Shown: positions 19,368 to 29,718, counted from the stretch's first letter. The stretch is DNA of 64,000 nt from Hyphomicrobiales bacterium (GCA_021730985.1 JAKFYI010000011.1:59076-123075), one strand, 5' to 3'. The notes: generated from the sequence alone by a model not told the origin. Numbers and translations are program-made.

Positions 19368-20126
19368 CTAGACGCGGACCAGCAGCAACAGCCCCGACAC
19401 CACCAATAGCCCGGCAAACATCTGCTGGAAACGCCGCTCGTCCAGCTTGCCGTAGATCATCCAGCCGGCCCAGCCGCCGAGCGCGATCGCGGGAGCCGCA
19501 GCCAAGAACAGCACGACGCCGACGCGATCCAGTGCGACGATGCCGATCAGGAGCAAGGCTGCGATGTGGGCGACCAGAATGAACGGCTGATAGATGCCGC
19601 GCGCCACATCCTTCGGCCAGCCGCGAAGCTGGGTCCAGATTGCCGGCGCAAGTCCCGACAGCCCGGCCAGCCCGCCCATCACTCCGCCGAGAAAGCCGAT
19701 GCCGGCGTCGGCCGCTTTGCCGCCGCCGGATACGTGCGGCAACCGGGGCGCGAACATCGCGTACAGGCCGTAGACAACGAGAAACACCGCCACGCCGAGC
19801 CGCATCGCGCTCTGGTCGGTCTTCACCACCAGCCATACGCCGATCGGCACGCCGGCCAATCCCGCAATCAGGAATGGCGCGAGCCGCGGCCAGTCCATCG
19901 CGCGGCGCATCTTGAACACCAGGCTCGACTGGATGATCAGCCCGCCCGACACCACCAGCATGGCGGCGTGCAGCGGCGAGATCGCGTGCAGCCAGATCGA
20001 GGTGGCCACCACCCCGTAGGCGAAGCCCGCAGCGCCGGTCGCCATGCCGCCGAGGAAGCCCCCCAGCCAGACGATCGTCAGGGTTTTCAGGGTGAGGACT
20101 GCGGCAAGGGCGGGGTCGGAGAACAT
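19368..20126 (-). CDS. sulfite exporter TauE/SafE family protein
   Basis: Multi-TM; GGFLGGMATGAAGFAYGVV...GFLGGVMGGLAGLSGLAPAIWTQLRG. Confidence 0.85.
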   Translation of the reverse strand: MFSDPALAAVLTLKTLTIVWLGGFLGGMATGAAGFAYGVVATSIWLHAISPLHAAMLVVSGGLIIQSSLVFKMRRAMDWPRLAPFLIAGLAGVPIGVWLVVKTDQSAMRLGVAVFLVVYGLYAMFAPRLPHVSGGGKAADAGIGFLGGVMGGLAGLSGLAPAIWTQLRGWPKDVARGIYQPFILVAHIAALLLIGIVALDRVGVVLFLAAAPAIALGGWAGWMIYGKLDERRFQQMFAGLLVVSGLLLLVRV

Positions 20127-20173
20127 TTCGTCTTTCTAGCTCATTCCAAGGACGGGCGGCGGCCCATCGACGC

Positions 20174-20300
20174 CGTCATGCCCGCCCTTGTGCCGGGCAT
20201 CCACGTCTTGCTTTGATGCCGCGAAACAAGACGTGGATGGCCGGGACATAGGCGAGCGAAGCGACGCCGTCCTTCGGACGGCTATGCCCGGCCATGACGA
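20174..20300. repeat. REP-like element, class III (CACGTCTTG/CAAGACGTGG) with nested module
   Basis: CGTCATGCCCGCCCTTGTGCCGGGCATCCACGTCTTGCTT...AACAAGACGTGGATGGCCGGGA[CATAGGCGAGCGAAGCGACGCCGTCCTTCGGACGGCTATG]CCCGGCCATGACG. Confidence 0.82.
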
Positions 20301-20310
20301 CGGAGAGAAC

Positions 20311-21150
20311 ATGCCCAATCCAGAGGCCGCCAAGTCCATCAGTGAAGCCCTCAGCGCCCGCTTTGGCGAGGACCTCCCCGTCGATGAAAGCCTCCCTGGC
20401 CTCGGCGAGCTCGCCCGCATGGCGAGCCGCAAGGTGCAGCGCCGCTATCTCGACAAACCGGTCGATCCGGCGCTGCTGCGGCTCTTGTGCGCCTGCGCGC
20501 TGTCGGCGCCGAGCAAGAGCGACCTGCAGCAGGCCGACATCGTCATCGTCGAAAGGCCGGAACAGGCGGCGATTGCCGATCTCATCCCGGACCAGCCGTT
20601 CATCCGCACCGCGCCGGCATTTCTTGTGTTTCTCGCGAGCGGCAGGAGGCTTCCCGAAATCGCGCGGATGCGCGGCAAGCCGTTCCCGAACGACCATCTC
20701 GACCAGTTCTTCAACGCCGCGATCGATTCCGGTATCGTGCTGGCAACGTTCCTTGCTGCCGCCGACGCTGTCGGGCTCGGCACCTGCCCGATCAGCGTGA
20801 TCCGCGATCATTCGCAGCGAGTGAGTGACATGCTGAAGCTGCCGCAGCGCGTGATTCCGGTGGCCGGACTATGCGCCGGCTGGCCGTCGGAGAAGGGACA
20901 CATCAGCCCGCGGCTCGGGCTCTCCAGCACGCTGCACCACGAAGCATATGACGAAGGTAATCTCGCCGAGCGCATCGACGCCTACGACAAGCGCCGCGCC
21001 GCGATCCATCCCTACAAGCCGCGCGATCCGGCGCGCTGGGGCGACGTGCCGTTCTACGGCTGGTCGGAGGACAAGGCGCGGCAATATGGCGTGCCGCAGC
21101 GGCCGGACTTCGGCGCCTTCGTGCGGAAGAAGGGATTTGGGTTGGAATAA
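20311..21150 (+). CDS. nitroreductase family protein
   Basis: SRKVQRRYLDKPVDPALLRLLCACALSAPSKSDLQQ...GLGTCPISVIRDHSQRVSDMLKLPQRVIPVAGLCAGWP. Confidence 0.88.
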   Translation: MPNPEAAKSISEALSARFGEDLPVDESLPGLGELARMASRKVQRRYLDKPVDPALLRLLCACALSAPSKSDLQQADIVIVERPEQAAIADLIPDQPFIRTAPAFLVFLASGRRLPEIARMRGKPFPNDHLDQFFNAAIDSGIVLATFLAAADAVGLGTCPISVIRDHSQRVSDMLKLPQRVIPVAGLCAGWPSEKGHISPRLGLSSTLHHEAYDEGNLAERIDAYDKRRAAIHPYKPRDPARWGDVPFYGWSEDKARQYGVPQRPDFGAFVRKKGFGLE

Positions 21151-21154
21151 GACT

Positions 21155-21267
21155 CTCGTGTCCCGGACGAGCGAGCGCTGGCGAGCGACGATCCGGGACC
21201 CAGCTTGCTTGAGAAGGAAAAAGAAAACCGGGGTCCCGGGTCTCGCTTCGCTCGCCCGGGACACGAG
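21155..21267. repeat. REP-like element, class II
   Basis: CTCGTGTCCCGGACGAGCGAGCG...GGGACCCAGCTT...AACCGGGGTCCCGGGTCTCGCTTCGCTCGCCCGGGACACGAG. Confidence 0.88.
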
Positions 21268-21305
21268 ACCATCATTCCTCGCGTACTTCTGATCGCGCCA
21301 ACCCG

Positions 21306-21932
21306 CTAAATCTTCCGCAGCACCACGTCATACAGCCCGTCCACCTCGAATGCGAAGAAGTGGAACGGCCAGCGCATCTCGACGGCGAAGTCCACCACGG
21401 CGCGGTGCACGCCATAGCGGCCGAGGCCCGGATCGATGTGGGCGAAGTCGTTGAACGCCAGAAACCCGCCCGGACGGATTTTCGGCGCGGATGCCTTGGC
21501 GTCGCGCAATGCCCCCTCGTAAGAGTGATCGGCATCGACGTAAATCCAATCGAAATAATCGTCGGGAAATGTCGCGATCACTTCGTTGGTGAGACCGGTA
21601 TGGCGCTTGACCGCCGGGCCATCGAGTGCCGCATCATCGAACAGCGAATAGTCCCGGTCGATCAGGTGCAGCACGCGCGGCTGGCAGCGCTGCAAAATCT
21701 CGCGCGCGAAGTCGCCTTTGTAGGTACCGAGTTCAGCCACCACGCCACCGCGCGGCATTTCGTCGAGCATATGAAGCCTGGAGGCGCAGAACCGGCAATC
21801 GCGCACCAGTTCGGGCGGAAGCTGCTTCGACGTCTTCTGAGTCTCGAACGCGCGCAGCCCATGGTAGATCGTACGCAGCGGACGCAAAACACCGGCACGC
21901 GATGCCAGGCTCTTGATCGCGTCCTTCACCAC
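21306..21932 (-). CDS. class I SAM-dependent methyltransferase
   Basis: GGVVAELGTYKGDFAREILQR...FDWIYVDADHSYEGALRDAKA. Confidence 0.82.
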   Translation of the reverse strand: MVKDAIKSLASRAGVLRPLRTIYHGLRAFETQKTSKQLPPELVRDCRFCASRLHMLDEMPRGGVVAELGTYKGDFAREILQRCQPRVLHLIDRDYSLFDDAALDGPAVKRHTGLTNEVIATFPDDYFDWIYVDADHSYEGALRDAKASAPKIRPGGFLAFNDFAHIDPGLGRYGVHRAVVDFAVEMRWPFHFFAFEVDGLYDVVLRKI

Positions 21933-21941
21933 GGCACCGGC

Positions 21942-22820
21942 TTATTTCCGTACATATTTCTGCACGCGCCAATTCAGCGTGTCGGCAACGAACACCTCAT
22001 CGCGCGCGCTGACCGCGATATAGTGCGCCTCTCCGTACCTGCCCAGCGTCTTGCCCTGCCCCGAGCCCTCGATCATCCCGAGCACCTTGCCGTTGAGGTC
22101 GAGCGTCATGATCTGTCCCGTGTGGCCGTGTGCCAGCCAAATCTGCTGGCCGGGCGTCATGAACAATCCGCACGGCGTGCCGGGCTGGCTCCACTCGCGG
22201 ATGTAGTTGCCGTCGGCGTCGAACACCTGGATGCGCGCATTGCTGCGGTCGGCAAGGTAGAGCAGTCCCTTGGCATCGAACACCAGCGAATGCGGGATGT
22301 CGAACTCACCCGGGCCCTTGCCGTTCTGGCCCCAGACCTTGAGGAAATTGCCGTCCTTGTCGAACTTGATGATGCAGCACGGTCCCTTTCCATGCCCTTG
22401 CAGCACATAGATGTCTCCAGCCGGCCCGACCACGGCCTCGCTCGGCTCGTTGAACAGCCGCAGATGACCGAAGTCGTGCATCGCACCAGCGCGCCCCCGG
22501 ACGCCCAGCACCATCTCCAGACGGCCCGACGGATTGAACTTGTAAGCGACGTGCGAGGCCACGTCGGTTGCCCAGATGTTGCCCACGGAATCGATCCGCA
22601 GGCCGTGCGGCCGGTCGAACAGGCCGTCGCCCCAGCCGCGCACGAAGTTGCCGTCCGGATCGAATTCCATCAGCGGCTTCGGACCGCGATGCAGCACGAA
22701 CAGATGGCCTTGCGGGTTGATCGCGATGCCTGACGTGCCGCCGAAATTCATCCCGGCCGGCAGCTTGAACGATTCCGGCACTGCAACGTAGTTGAGCGGT
22801 GGAGGTGCCATTTGCGCCAC
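21942..22820 (-). CDS. NHL/SMP-30-like beta-propeller protein
   Basis: Repeated NHL-like blades (GEFDIPHSLVFDAKGLLYLADRSNARIQVFDADGNYIREW). Confidence 0.78.
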   Translation of the reverse strand: MAQMAPPPLNYVAVPESFKLPAGMNFGGTSGIAINPQGHLFVLHRGPKPLMEFDPDGNFVRGWGDGLFDRPHGLRIDSVGNIWATDVASHVAYKFNPSGRLEMVLGVRGRAGAMHDFGHLRLFNEPSEAVVGPAGDIYVLQGHGKGPCCIIKFDKDGNFLKVWGQNGKGPGEFDIPHSLVFDAKGLLYLADRSNARIQVFDADGNYIREWSQPGTPCGLFMTPGQQIWLAHGHTGQIMTLDLNGKVLGMIEGSGQGKTLGRYGEAHYIAVSARDEVFVADTLNWRVQKYVRK

Positions 22821-22951
22821 GCTGGAGGTGAGAAGGCTTACGGCCTATCGGCAAACCATAGGCTATTTCCGCGGCCCCGACAGTGGGCGGCTCGACTCTC
22901 TCCACGGCTCAGTCTTAGATAGACGCAGATTTTGAAGTTCCGGGGAGGATC

Positions 22952-23239
22952 ATGGCCGTTCCGCAATTGCTCGTTCATGACAACAAGGACACCGTCGGGG
23001 TGGTGGTGATCGAGGGCCTGAAAAAGGGCACCGACATGCTGTGCGTGGTCACCCACGACAACTCGTCATTCAAGCTCAAATCCAAGATGGACGTGCCGAT
23101 CGGGCACAAGGTGGCGCTGGTCGATATCAAGAAGGGCGACACGATCTGGAAGTACGGTCAGGACATCGGCATCGCCAAGGCCAAGATCGCCAAGGGCGAG
23201 CACGTTCATGTCCACAATGTGAAAACCAAGCGGTGGTGA
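22952..23239 (+). CDS. UxaA family hydrolase, small (SAF-domain) subunit
   Basis: 95 aa: NKDTVGVVVIEGLKKGTDMLCVV...IGHKVALVDIKKGDTIWKYGQDIGIAKAKIAKGEHVHVHNVKTKRW. Confidence 0.85.
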   Translation: MAVPQLLVHDNKDTVGVVVIEGLKKGTDMLCVVTHDNSSFKLKSKMDVPIGHKVALVDIKKGDTIWKYGQDIGIAKAKIAKGEHVHVHNVKTKRW

Positions 23240-23248
23240 GACGCGGTT

Positions 23249-23370
23249 CTCGTGTCCCGGGCGACCCCGGCCTTGAGCCGGGGGAGACCCGGGACCCAGC
23301 TTTCTTCAAATAACCGGGGTCCCGGTTCTGCGGCGCATCGCTTCGCGTTGCACCGCGCCCGGGACACGAG
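23249..23370. repeat. REP-like element, class II, between uxaA-like subunit genes
   Basis: CTCGTGTCCCGGGCGACCCCGG...CCCGGGACACGAG. Confidence 0.85.
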
Positions 23371-23387
23371 TGGAGAGGATGATCGTC

Positions 23388-24602
23388 ATGGCAAAGAAAT
23401 CGAAAAAGAATGGCAAATCCGTCGCGAAGAAAAACGGTAGCGTGACGTTCCAGGGCTGGCGGCGCGAGAACGGCCGCGTCGGCGTCCGCAACCACGTCAT
23501 CATCCTGCCGCTCGACGACCTGTCCAACGCGGCCTGCGAGGCGGTCGCCAACAACATCAAGGGCACGATGGCGCTGCCGCATGCCTACGGCCGCCTGCAG
23601 TTCGGCGAGGACCTCGATCTGCACTTCCGCACCCTGATCGGCACCGGCGCCAATCCGAACGTCGCTGCCGTCGTGGTGATCGGCATCGAGGACCAGTGGA
23701 CCAAGATCGTCACTGACGGCATCAAGAAGACCGGCAAGCCTGTGATCGGCTTCGGCATCGAAGGCCACGGCGATATCGCGACGATCGCGAAGGCCTCCTA
23801 CGCCGCGAAGGAATACCTGCAGTGGGCATCGGAGCTGCCGCGCGAGGCGTGCGACATCTCCGAGTTGTGGGTCTCGACCAAGTGCGGCGAGAGCGACACC
23901 ACCACCGGCCTCGCATCTTGTCCCACAGTCGGCAACATGTACGACAAGCTGATCCCGCGCGGCATCTACGGCGTGTTCGGCGAGACCTCGGAGATCACCG
24001 GCGGCGAGCATCTCGCCCGCGCGCGCGCGATCAACAAGAAGGTCGGCGACAAGTGGTACAAGGTCTGGAAATCCTACCAGGACGACGTCATCGAGGCGCA
24101 CAAGACCGACGACCTCTCCGACTCGCAGCCGACCAAGGGCAACATCGCGGGCGGCCTGACCACCATCGAGGAGAAGGCGCTCGGCAACCTCGAAAAGATC
24201 GGCCGCGAGTGCAAGTACATCGACGTGCTGGAGCCGGCCGAGGCGCCCCGCAAAGGCCCCGGCCTCTATTACATGGACACGTCGTCGGCCGCCGCCGAGT
24301 GCGTGACGCTGATGGCGGCGGGCGGCTACGCGGTGCACACCTTCCCGACCGGCCAAGGCAACGTGATCGGCAACCCAATCGTGCCGGTCATCAAGATCAG
24401 CGGCAATCCTAAAACCATCCGGACCATGGGCGAGCACGTCGATGTCGACGTGTCGGGCATCCTGCGCCGCGAGATGACGATTCCCGACGCGGGCGATGCG
24501 CTGATCGACATGATCGTTCGCACGGCGAACGGGCGGCTCACCGCGGCGGAGGCGCTCGGGCATCGCGAGTATGTGATGACGAAGCTGTACCGGAGTGCGT
24601 GA
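23388..24602 (+). CDS. UxaA family hydrolase, large subunit (altronate dehydratase / sulfolactate lyase-like)
   Basis: [21 protein letters not shown]...[38 protein letters not shown]. Confidence 0.85.
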   Translation: MAKKSKKNGKSVAKKNGSVTFQGWRRENGRVGVRNHVIILPLDDLSNAACEAVANNIKGTMALPHAYGRLQFGEDLDLHFRTLIGTGANPNVAAVVVIGIEDQWTKIVTDGIKKTGKPVIGFGIEGHGDIATIAKASYAAKEYLQWASELPREACDISELWVSTKCGESDTTTGLASCPTVGNMYDKLIPRGIYGVFGETSEITGGEHLARARAINKKVGDKWYKVWKSYQDDVIEAHKTDDLSDSQPTKGNIAGGLTTIEEKALGNLEKIGRECKYIDVLEPAEAPRKGPGLYYMDTSSAAAECVTLMAAGGYAVHTFPTGQGNVIGNPIVPVIKISGNPKTIRTMGEHVDVDVSGILRREMTIPDAGDALIDMIVRTANGRLTAAEALGHREYVMTKLYRSA

Positions 24603-24626
24603 CACAAGCCTTTCGATACACTTGGT

Positions 24627-24724
24627 TGTCATCGCCCGCGAAAGCGGGCGATCCAGTAGCCAACGGCTTCGAAATATGCGCAGGTTTTGCGATTACTGGA
24701 TGCCCGCTTTCGCGGGCATGACAG
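24627..24724. repeat. REP/BIME-like element, class I
   Basis: TGTCATCGCCCGCGAAAGCGGGCGATCCAGTAGCC...TTACTGGATGCCCGCTTTCGCGGGCATGACAG. Confidence 0.88.
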
Positions 24725-24734
24725 CAGAACAAGC

Positions 24735-25724
24735 ATGGCGAATCTGACTCTTCCCCAAGCCGAAGCCCTCATCACCGCCGCGCTGACGCGCGCCAACACC
24801 AGCGAGAGCAATGCACGAAGCGTCGCCCGTGCGCTGGTGATGGCCGAAGCCGACGGCCTGAAGGGCCACGGCCTGTCCCGCGCTCCGATGTACGCAGCAC
24901 AAGCCAAGGTGGGAAAGGTCGACGGCAACGCCGTGCCCGTCCTTACGCGGCTGAAGCCCGCGTTGATCGCCATCGATGCCGCCAGCGGCTTCGCCTATCC
25001 AGCCATCGAACTGGCCGAGACCGTGCTGCCGGAGATGGCCCGCAGCCAGGGCGTCGCGTCCGCATCCATCCACCGCTCGCATCATTGCGGCGCGGCGGGT
25101 CATCCGGTCGAGCGGCTTGCCGAGGCAGGTCTCGCCGCCATCATGTTCGTCAACACGCCGTCGGCCATCGCGCCGTGGGGCGGCTCGAAGGCGGTGTTCG
25201 GCACCAATCCGATCGCATTCGCCTGCCCCCTGCCCGGCCGTGCGCCGCTGGTGATCGACCTCTCGCTGTCCAAGGTGGCGCGCGGCAACATCATGACGGC
25301 GAAGCAGCGCGGCGAGACTATCCCCGAAGGCTGGGCGCTCGACGCGGCGGGCCGGCCGACCATCGACCCCGACGCGGCGCTGGCCGGCACCATGGTGCCG
25401 ATGGGCGACGCCAAGGGTACGGCACTCGCGCTAATGGTCGAAGTGCTGGCCGCCGGCCTCACCGGCGCGAACTTCGCCGCCGACGCCTCATCGTTCCTCG
25501 ATGCGAAAGGCCCGCCGCCGGGCACCGGGCAGTTGATCGTGGCGTTCGATCCCGCCGCGTTCGGCTCGGATGCAGTGACGCGGTTCGGCGCACTGGCGCA
25601 GTCGATCGAAGCGCAGGCGGGCGCGCGGCTGCCGGGGGTGCGCCGGCTCAAATTGCGCGCCAAAGCAAAGACCGAGGGGCTGGCGATTTCTGATGCTCTG
25701 ATCAAGGAGATCGAAGCAATCTAG
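24735..25724 (+). CDS. Ldh family oxidoreductase (malate/L-lactate dehydrogenase-like)
   Basis: VMAEADGLKGHGLSRAPMYAAQAK...SHHCGAAGHPVERLAEAGL. Confidence 0.88.
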   Translation: MANLTLPQAEALITAALTRANTSESNARSVARALVMAEADGLKGHGLSRAPMYAAQAKVGKVDGNAVPVLTRLKPALIAIDAASGFAYPAIELAETVLPEMARSQGVASASIHRSHHCGAAGHPVERLAEAGLAAIMFVNTPSAIAPWGGSKAVFGTNPIAFACPLPGRAPLVIDLSLSKVARGNIMTAKQRGETIPEGWALDAAGRPTIDPDAALAGTMVPMGDAKGTALALMVEVLAAGLTGANFAADASSFLDAKGPPPGTGQLIVAFDPAAFGSDAVTRFGALAQSIEAQAGARLPGVRRLKLRAKAKTEGLAISDALIKEIEAI

Positions 25725-25729
25725 GGCCG

Positions 25730-26773
25730 CTACAGCTTGGCGATGCCGGCCTGATTGATGATGACCCTGAACCGGTCGATTTCCTTGGTGACGCGCGCCC
25801 AGGCCGCATCCGCGCCCTTCGGCACCACCTGGAACCCGGCATTGAACAGCTTCTCCTTGATGGACGGCTCTCCGAGAATTTTGAGCGTCTCCGTTTCAAG
25901 CCACTTGATTGCTTCCGGCGGGGTCTTTGCCGGCCCCAGCAGGACGGTATCGACCGCCAGCACGAAATCGCTGTAGCCGGCCTCAGCCATGGTTGGGACG
26001 TTCGGCAAGCCGGGCCATCGGCTTTCACCGGTGACAGCGAGGCACCGCAGCGTGCCAGCATTGATGTGCGCCGCAGCCGGCGGCAGTGAACCCGAGGACA
26101 TCTGCACGGTCCCGCTCAGCAGCGCCTGCAGTGCGTCGCCGCCGCCTTTGAAGACAATCGTCTCGAGCTTGGGCAGATTCTCGCGCAGCTTCAGCAGTTC
26201 GGCGCAAAGGAACGATGCGGTGCCGATCGGCGGGCTGGACATGTTGTATTTTTCCGGGTTGGCGCGCGCCAGCGCGACAAACTCCTTCAAGGTCTTTGCG
26301 GGCAGTTCGGACTTGACCGCAAACGTGCTCGGCGAGGTCGCCAACTCGCAGATGCCCACGAAATCCTTCAGCGGATCGTACGGGACTTTGTTGTAGAGAA
26401 CGGGGTTCACCGAGAAGACGTTGGTCGCCAGTAGGATCGTGTAGCCATCCGGTTCCGAGCGGGCCACGTTGGCCATTCCGATATTGCCGCCAGCGCCGCC
26501 GATATTCTCGATCACGAAGGTCTTGCCGGTCGCCTGCTGAAGCGCCGCCGCAAGCATTCGGCCGACGAGATCGGACGGGCCGCCGGGGGTATTGGCCACC
26601 ACGATCTTGACGGCACGGTCCGGATACGCGGCATAGGCTGAACGGATGCGCAAGAACGCCGGCGCCGCGACACCGGCGGCAACAGTCCCCACGCCCTTGA
26701 TGATCCGGCGTCGCGTCAGCCATGAGTCTGCGTCGAATTTCGTCACTGCATTGCTCCGGAGTTGCCGAGCCAT
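25730..26773 (-). CDS. tripartite tricarboxylate transporter substrate-binding protein (Bug/TctC), Tat-like signal
   Basis: LTRRRIIKGVGTVAAGVAAPAFLRIRSAYA...VKIVVANTPGGPSDLVGRM...VIENIGGAGGNIGMANVARSEPDGYT. Confidence 0.9.
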   Translation of the reverse strand: MARQLRSNAVTKFDADSWLTRRRIIKGVGTVAAGVAAPAFLRIRSAYAAYPDRAVKIVVANTPGGPSDLVGRMLAAALQQATGKTFVIENIGGAGGNIGMANVARSEPDGYTILLATNVFSVNPVLYNKVPYDPLKDFVGICELATSPSTFAVKSELPAKTLKEFVALARANPEKYNMSSPPIGTASFLCAELLKLRENLPKLETIVFKGGGDALQALLSGTVQMSSGSLPPAAAHINAGTLRCLAVTGESRWPGLPNVPTMAEAGYSDFVLAVDTVLLGPAKTPPEAIKWLETETLKILGEPSIKEKLFNAGFQVVPKGADAAWARVTKEIDRFRVIINQAGIAKL

Positions 26774-26795
26774 CGCACTCGATAGCTCTATCTTT

Positions 26796-28121
26796 CTAGG
26801 TTGCGCGCCGCAGCGGCAACGGCTGATCGGCCAGCATGCCGTTGACAATCACTTTGCGCGCGGTGTCGAGATTGATGCCGTGCTGCTTCAAGAGATCGCC
26901 GCTGTCGGCGATGATCGCATCGACGTCCTGCTTGATCTTCAGGCTCTTGTAGTGATCGTCCTGGCGCAGCCCCATGCTTTCGCCGACCGCTTCCAGCACG
27001 TTCATGATCTTGAACGGCCAGTCGCGCTCGTGTGCGCACAGCTCGCGATGGTCGGAATGGTACACCGCGATCAGTGCATCGACGCCCGCCGCCTTCGCGG
27101 CCTCGAGCTCCTTCAACTGAAGCTCGGCCTTGAACTTCGGCAGCGTCGCGAGATTGACGCTCTGCAAGCCGACGGCGGGAACGTCGAGCTTGACGATCCT
27201 GATGCCGGGCACCGCGCGCAGAAGTTCCTCGGCCGCCTCCATCACGCCCGGAACGCCGGGATGCTTGTGCAGCGCCACCGTCATCTCGACGCGATCCTGC
27301 AGATGAGGCCGCAGCGCATCGAGCTTGCCGTGCAGGAAGCGCATGAACGGTGTCATGTCGAACGGCATGCGGCCGGTCGCACGCTCGACCGTCGGCAGCA
27401 CCGTCTCGCCGAACTGCATGACGCAGCTCGGGCACCACGCCAGCACTTGTCCGGTCTTGGACTGCGACAGCTTGTTGATGGTGTTGTTGGCGAAGCGCCC
27501 CAGCGTGTCGATGTCGCCTGCGCGAAGCTGCGCAGTGCCGCAGCAATGGGTCGGGCCGCCCATCACCTGATAGTCGACGCCGATCTCGTCCATGATGTCG
27601 AGGCAGAGCAGCGCAATGTGCGGCGTCTTCAGCACGTTGCACCCGGTATAGAACACGACATCAGGCAACTCCGCGCGCGGCGCTTCCTTGCCGGGCTTCT
27701 GGCCGAGCCGGATCAGGTCGCCCTCGGAAAGCTGCAGCCGCGACAGCACGCCGACGTCCTCGCCAACCTTGCGGAATTGCGTGACCCCAGCCTTGCGCCG
27801 CTCCGGCAGATCCTTCGAGGCGCGAAGCATCGCAAGCCGCGCCATCGTCAGCAGGAAGCGCGGATTGACGCCGTAGTCGCACGCTTTGATGCATTCGCCG
27901 CTGGCCATGCAGGCCTTGGCCCATTTCTCGGAATCTTCGGATCCCTTGCCCAGCCGGAGGATGTCAAGCACGCCCGACACCACCGCTTTCGGATCGGCAC
28001 CGCCGAGACCTGCGGGCTCCGCGATCGGGCACGCGGTGAAGCACGCACCACACTTGGTGCAGGCGTCGACCATGTCGTGGATGCGGGTGTCGAGGGCGGC
28101 TTCGAATCCGGCGTTGTCCAT
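26796..28121 (-). CDS. (Fe-S)-binding protein, heterodisulfide reductase / GlpC-like
   Basis: CTKCGACFTACPIA cluster; CCG-domain motif CNVL...MGGPTHCCGTAQ. Confidence 0.85.
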   Translation of the reverse strand: MDNAGFEAALDTRIHDMVDACTKCGACFTACPIAEPAGLGGADPKAVVSGVLDILRLGKGSEDSEKWAKACMASGECIKACDYGVNPRFLLTMARLAMLRASKDLPERRKAGVTQFRKVGEDVGVLSRLQLSEGDLIRLGQKPGKEAPRAELPDVVFYTGCNVLKTPHIALLCLDIMDEIGVDYQVMGGPTHCCGTAQLRAGDIDTLGRFANNTINKLSQSKTGQVLAWCPSCVMQFGETVLPTVERATGRMPFDMTPFMRFLHGKLDALRPHLQDRVEMTVALHKHPGVPGVMEAAEELLRAVPGIRIVKLDVPAVGLQSVNLATLPKFKAELQLKELEAAKAAGVDALIAVYHSDHRELCAHERDWPFKIMNVLEAVGESMGLRQDDHYKSLKIKQDVDAIIADSGDLLKQHGINLDTARKVIVNGMLADQPLPLRRAT

Positions 28122-28161
28122 GCCGGTTAGAATAGCTCAAATCAGGGAGCCCCGCGAGTGG

Positions 28162-29718
28162 CTAGGCCGCGCTGGCGATGACAACCGGACGGCCGAACTC
28201 CTCCGGTGCAATCTCGGTGCGGCCGCGGCCCATTGCCTTGGCGCGATAGAGCGCGTTGTCGGCCGACGCGACCAGCGAGCCGAGAGATTGGCCGCGCCCC
28301 GGCTGTAGCGTCGCCACGCCCATGCTCAGTCCGGAATCCGCCAGCGAGCGCTCCGAGCAAATGGCAGCAAAGCGCGCACGCACATCTTCCGCCACCTGCG
28401 AAGCGCCGGCGGCGGACGCACCCGGCAGCAGGATGGCGAATTCATCCCCGCCGTAGCGCGCGGCAACATCGGTACCGCGCCGCACGTTCTGCAGCATCGC
28501 CGCGCTGAGGGCTTGGAGCAGCTTGTCGCCGCCCAGGTGGCCGTTGCGGTCGTTGTAGCTCTTGAAATGATCGGCATCGATCATCAGCAACGCGAGGCCG
28601 CAGCCCTCGCGAACGGCGCGCCGCCACTCCCGCTCCATGCCGGCGTTGAAATTGCGGCGGTTGGACAGCCCGGTCAGTGGGTCGGTCGCCGCCAGCATCT
28701 CGAGGTTGGTTTCAGCCTCGTTGCGCCGGCGCATCTCGCGCGCCAGGTAGAACGCGAAGGTAACGCTGACGCCGCAGAGCACGACGATCATCAAACCGAT
28801 CACGGCGGTGTAGCGCCGCCACGGCGCGTAGATATCCTGCGTCGATTGGCCGACGCTGACGGCGAGAGGCAGATCGGCGATCTGGCTATAGGCGTAAAGC
28901 CGGTGAATGCCGTCAACCACAGCCACACTTTCAAAGCGGCCGCTCCGCGCCGTTGCAAGCGCCTTGAAAATTCCGGCGTGCTTCATGTCCCGGCCGATCA
29001 TCGTGGACTGGTTGGGCCAGCGCATCAGCAAAGTGCCGTCGGTGCGGAACAGCGAGACGTTGCTGTTCGGACCGGTGACGGCGGCCTTGAACAGATCCTC
29101 GAAATAGGAAAGCCGGATCGTGCCCACAACCACGCCGGCGAAAGAACCATCAGGGTTCGACAACCGCCGTGAAAGCGCGATGACGTGATTGCTCGCTCTC
29201 ACCGTCACAAAAGGCTTGCTGACGTGGATGCCGGAGGCCTTGTTTGCCTTGTGATACTGGAAGAAGTCGCGCCCGGAGCGATTGATCGGCTGCGGGGAAG
29301 GCGTCCGGGAATCCAGGCGGACGATTCCATTTTCGTCGAGGAACGTGATGGCGTGCAGGTGCTTCGCCGTTGCCGATCGGTCGAATAGCAGCCGCTGCCG
29401 CAGCTCCGGGCTGACGTTGACGATCTCGGGATACGTCAGCCCCTCGATCACCGCCCGAAGCGAAAGATCGTAGCTCTCAATATTGCGCGCAGTCTCCGAC
29501 GTCACCGTCGCGACGACGCCGGCCGCCACCTCACCGGCGCGATCCCACGCCGCATGGCGCGCGTCGAGCAGCACCTTGCCGCAAATCGCGCAGAAGCAGA
29601 GCGACACGACAAAGATGGCCGCGGCGAGCCGCTTGGCCGGCCGGTTCACCGGCCGCGCATCTCGCATTCCTCGTTCGACGCCGAACATACGCCTTGGCCC
29701 CTGCCCCGCGGGCAGCAT
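28162..29718 (-). CDS. sensor diguanylate cyclase (GGDEF) with N-terminal membrane-anchored Cache-like domain
   Basis: [18 protein letters not shown]...[22 protein letters not shown]-terminal TM plus extracytoplasmic region; start codon uncertain. Confidence 0.9.
   Translation of the reverse strand: MLPAGQGPRRMFGVERGMRDARPVNRPAKRLAAAIFVVSLCFCAICGKVLLDARHAAWDRAGEVAAGVVATVTSETARNIESYDLSLRAVIEGLTYPEIVNVSPELRQRLLFDRSATAKHLHAITFLDENGIVRLDSRTPSPQPINRSGRDFFQYHKANKASGIHVSKPFVTVRASNHVIALSRRLSNPDGSFAGVVVGTIRLSYFEDLFKAAVTGPNSNVSLFRTDGTLLMRWPNQSTMIGRDMKHAGIFKALATARSGRFESVAVVDGIHRLYAYSQIADLPLAVSVGQSTQDIYAPWRRYTAVIGLMIVVLCGVSVTFAFYLAREMRRRNEAETNLEMLAATDPLTGLSNRRNFNAGMEREWRRAVREGCGLALLMIDADHFKSYNDRNGHLGGDKLLQALSAAMLQNVRRGTDVAARYGGDEFAILLPGASAAGASQVAEDVRARFAAICSERSLADSGLSMGVATLQPGRGQSLGSLVASADNALYRAKAMGRGRTEIAPEEFGRPVVIASAA

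Noticed and set aside
21360-22733. 457-aa plus-strand ORF
   Set aside because: Shadow of the methyltransferase and NHL genes, which have recognisable motifs on the minus strand.
23127-24632. 501-aa minus-strand ORF
   Set aside because: Shadow of the UxaA large subunit gene.
26646-28130. 494-aa plus-strand ORF
   Set aside because: Shadow of the (Fe-S)-binding protein; no domain features.
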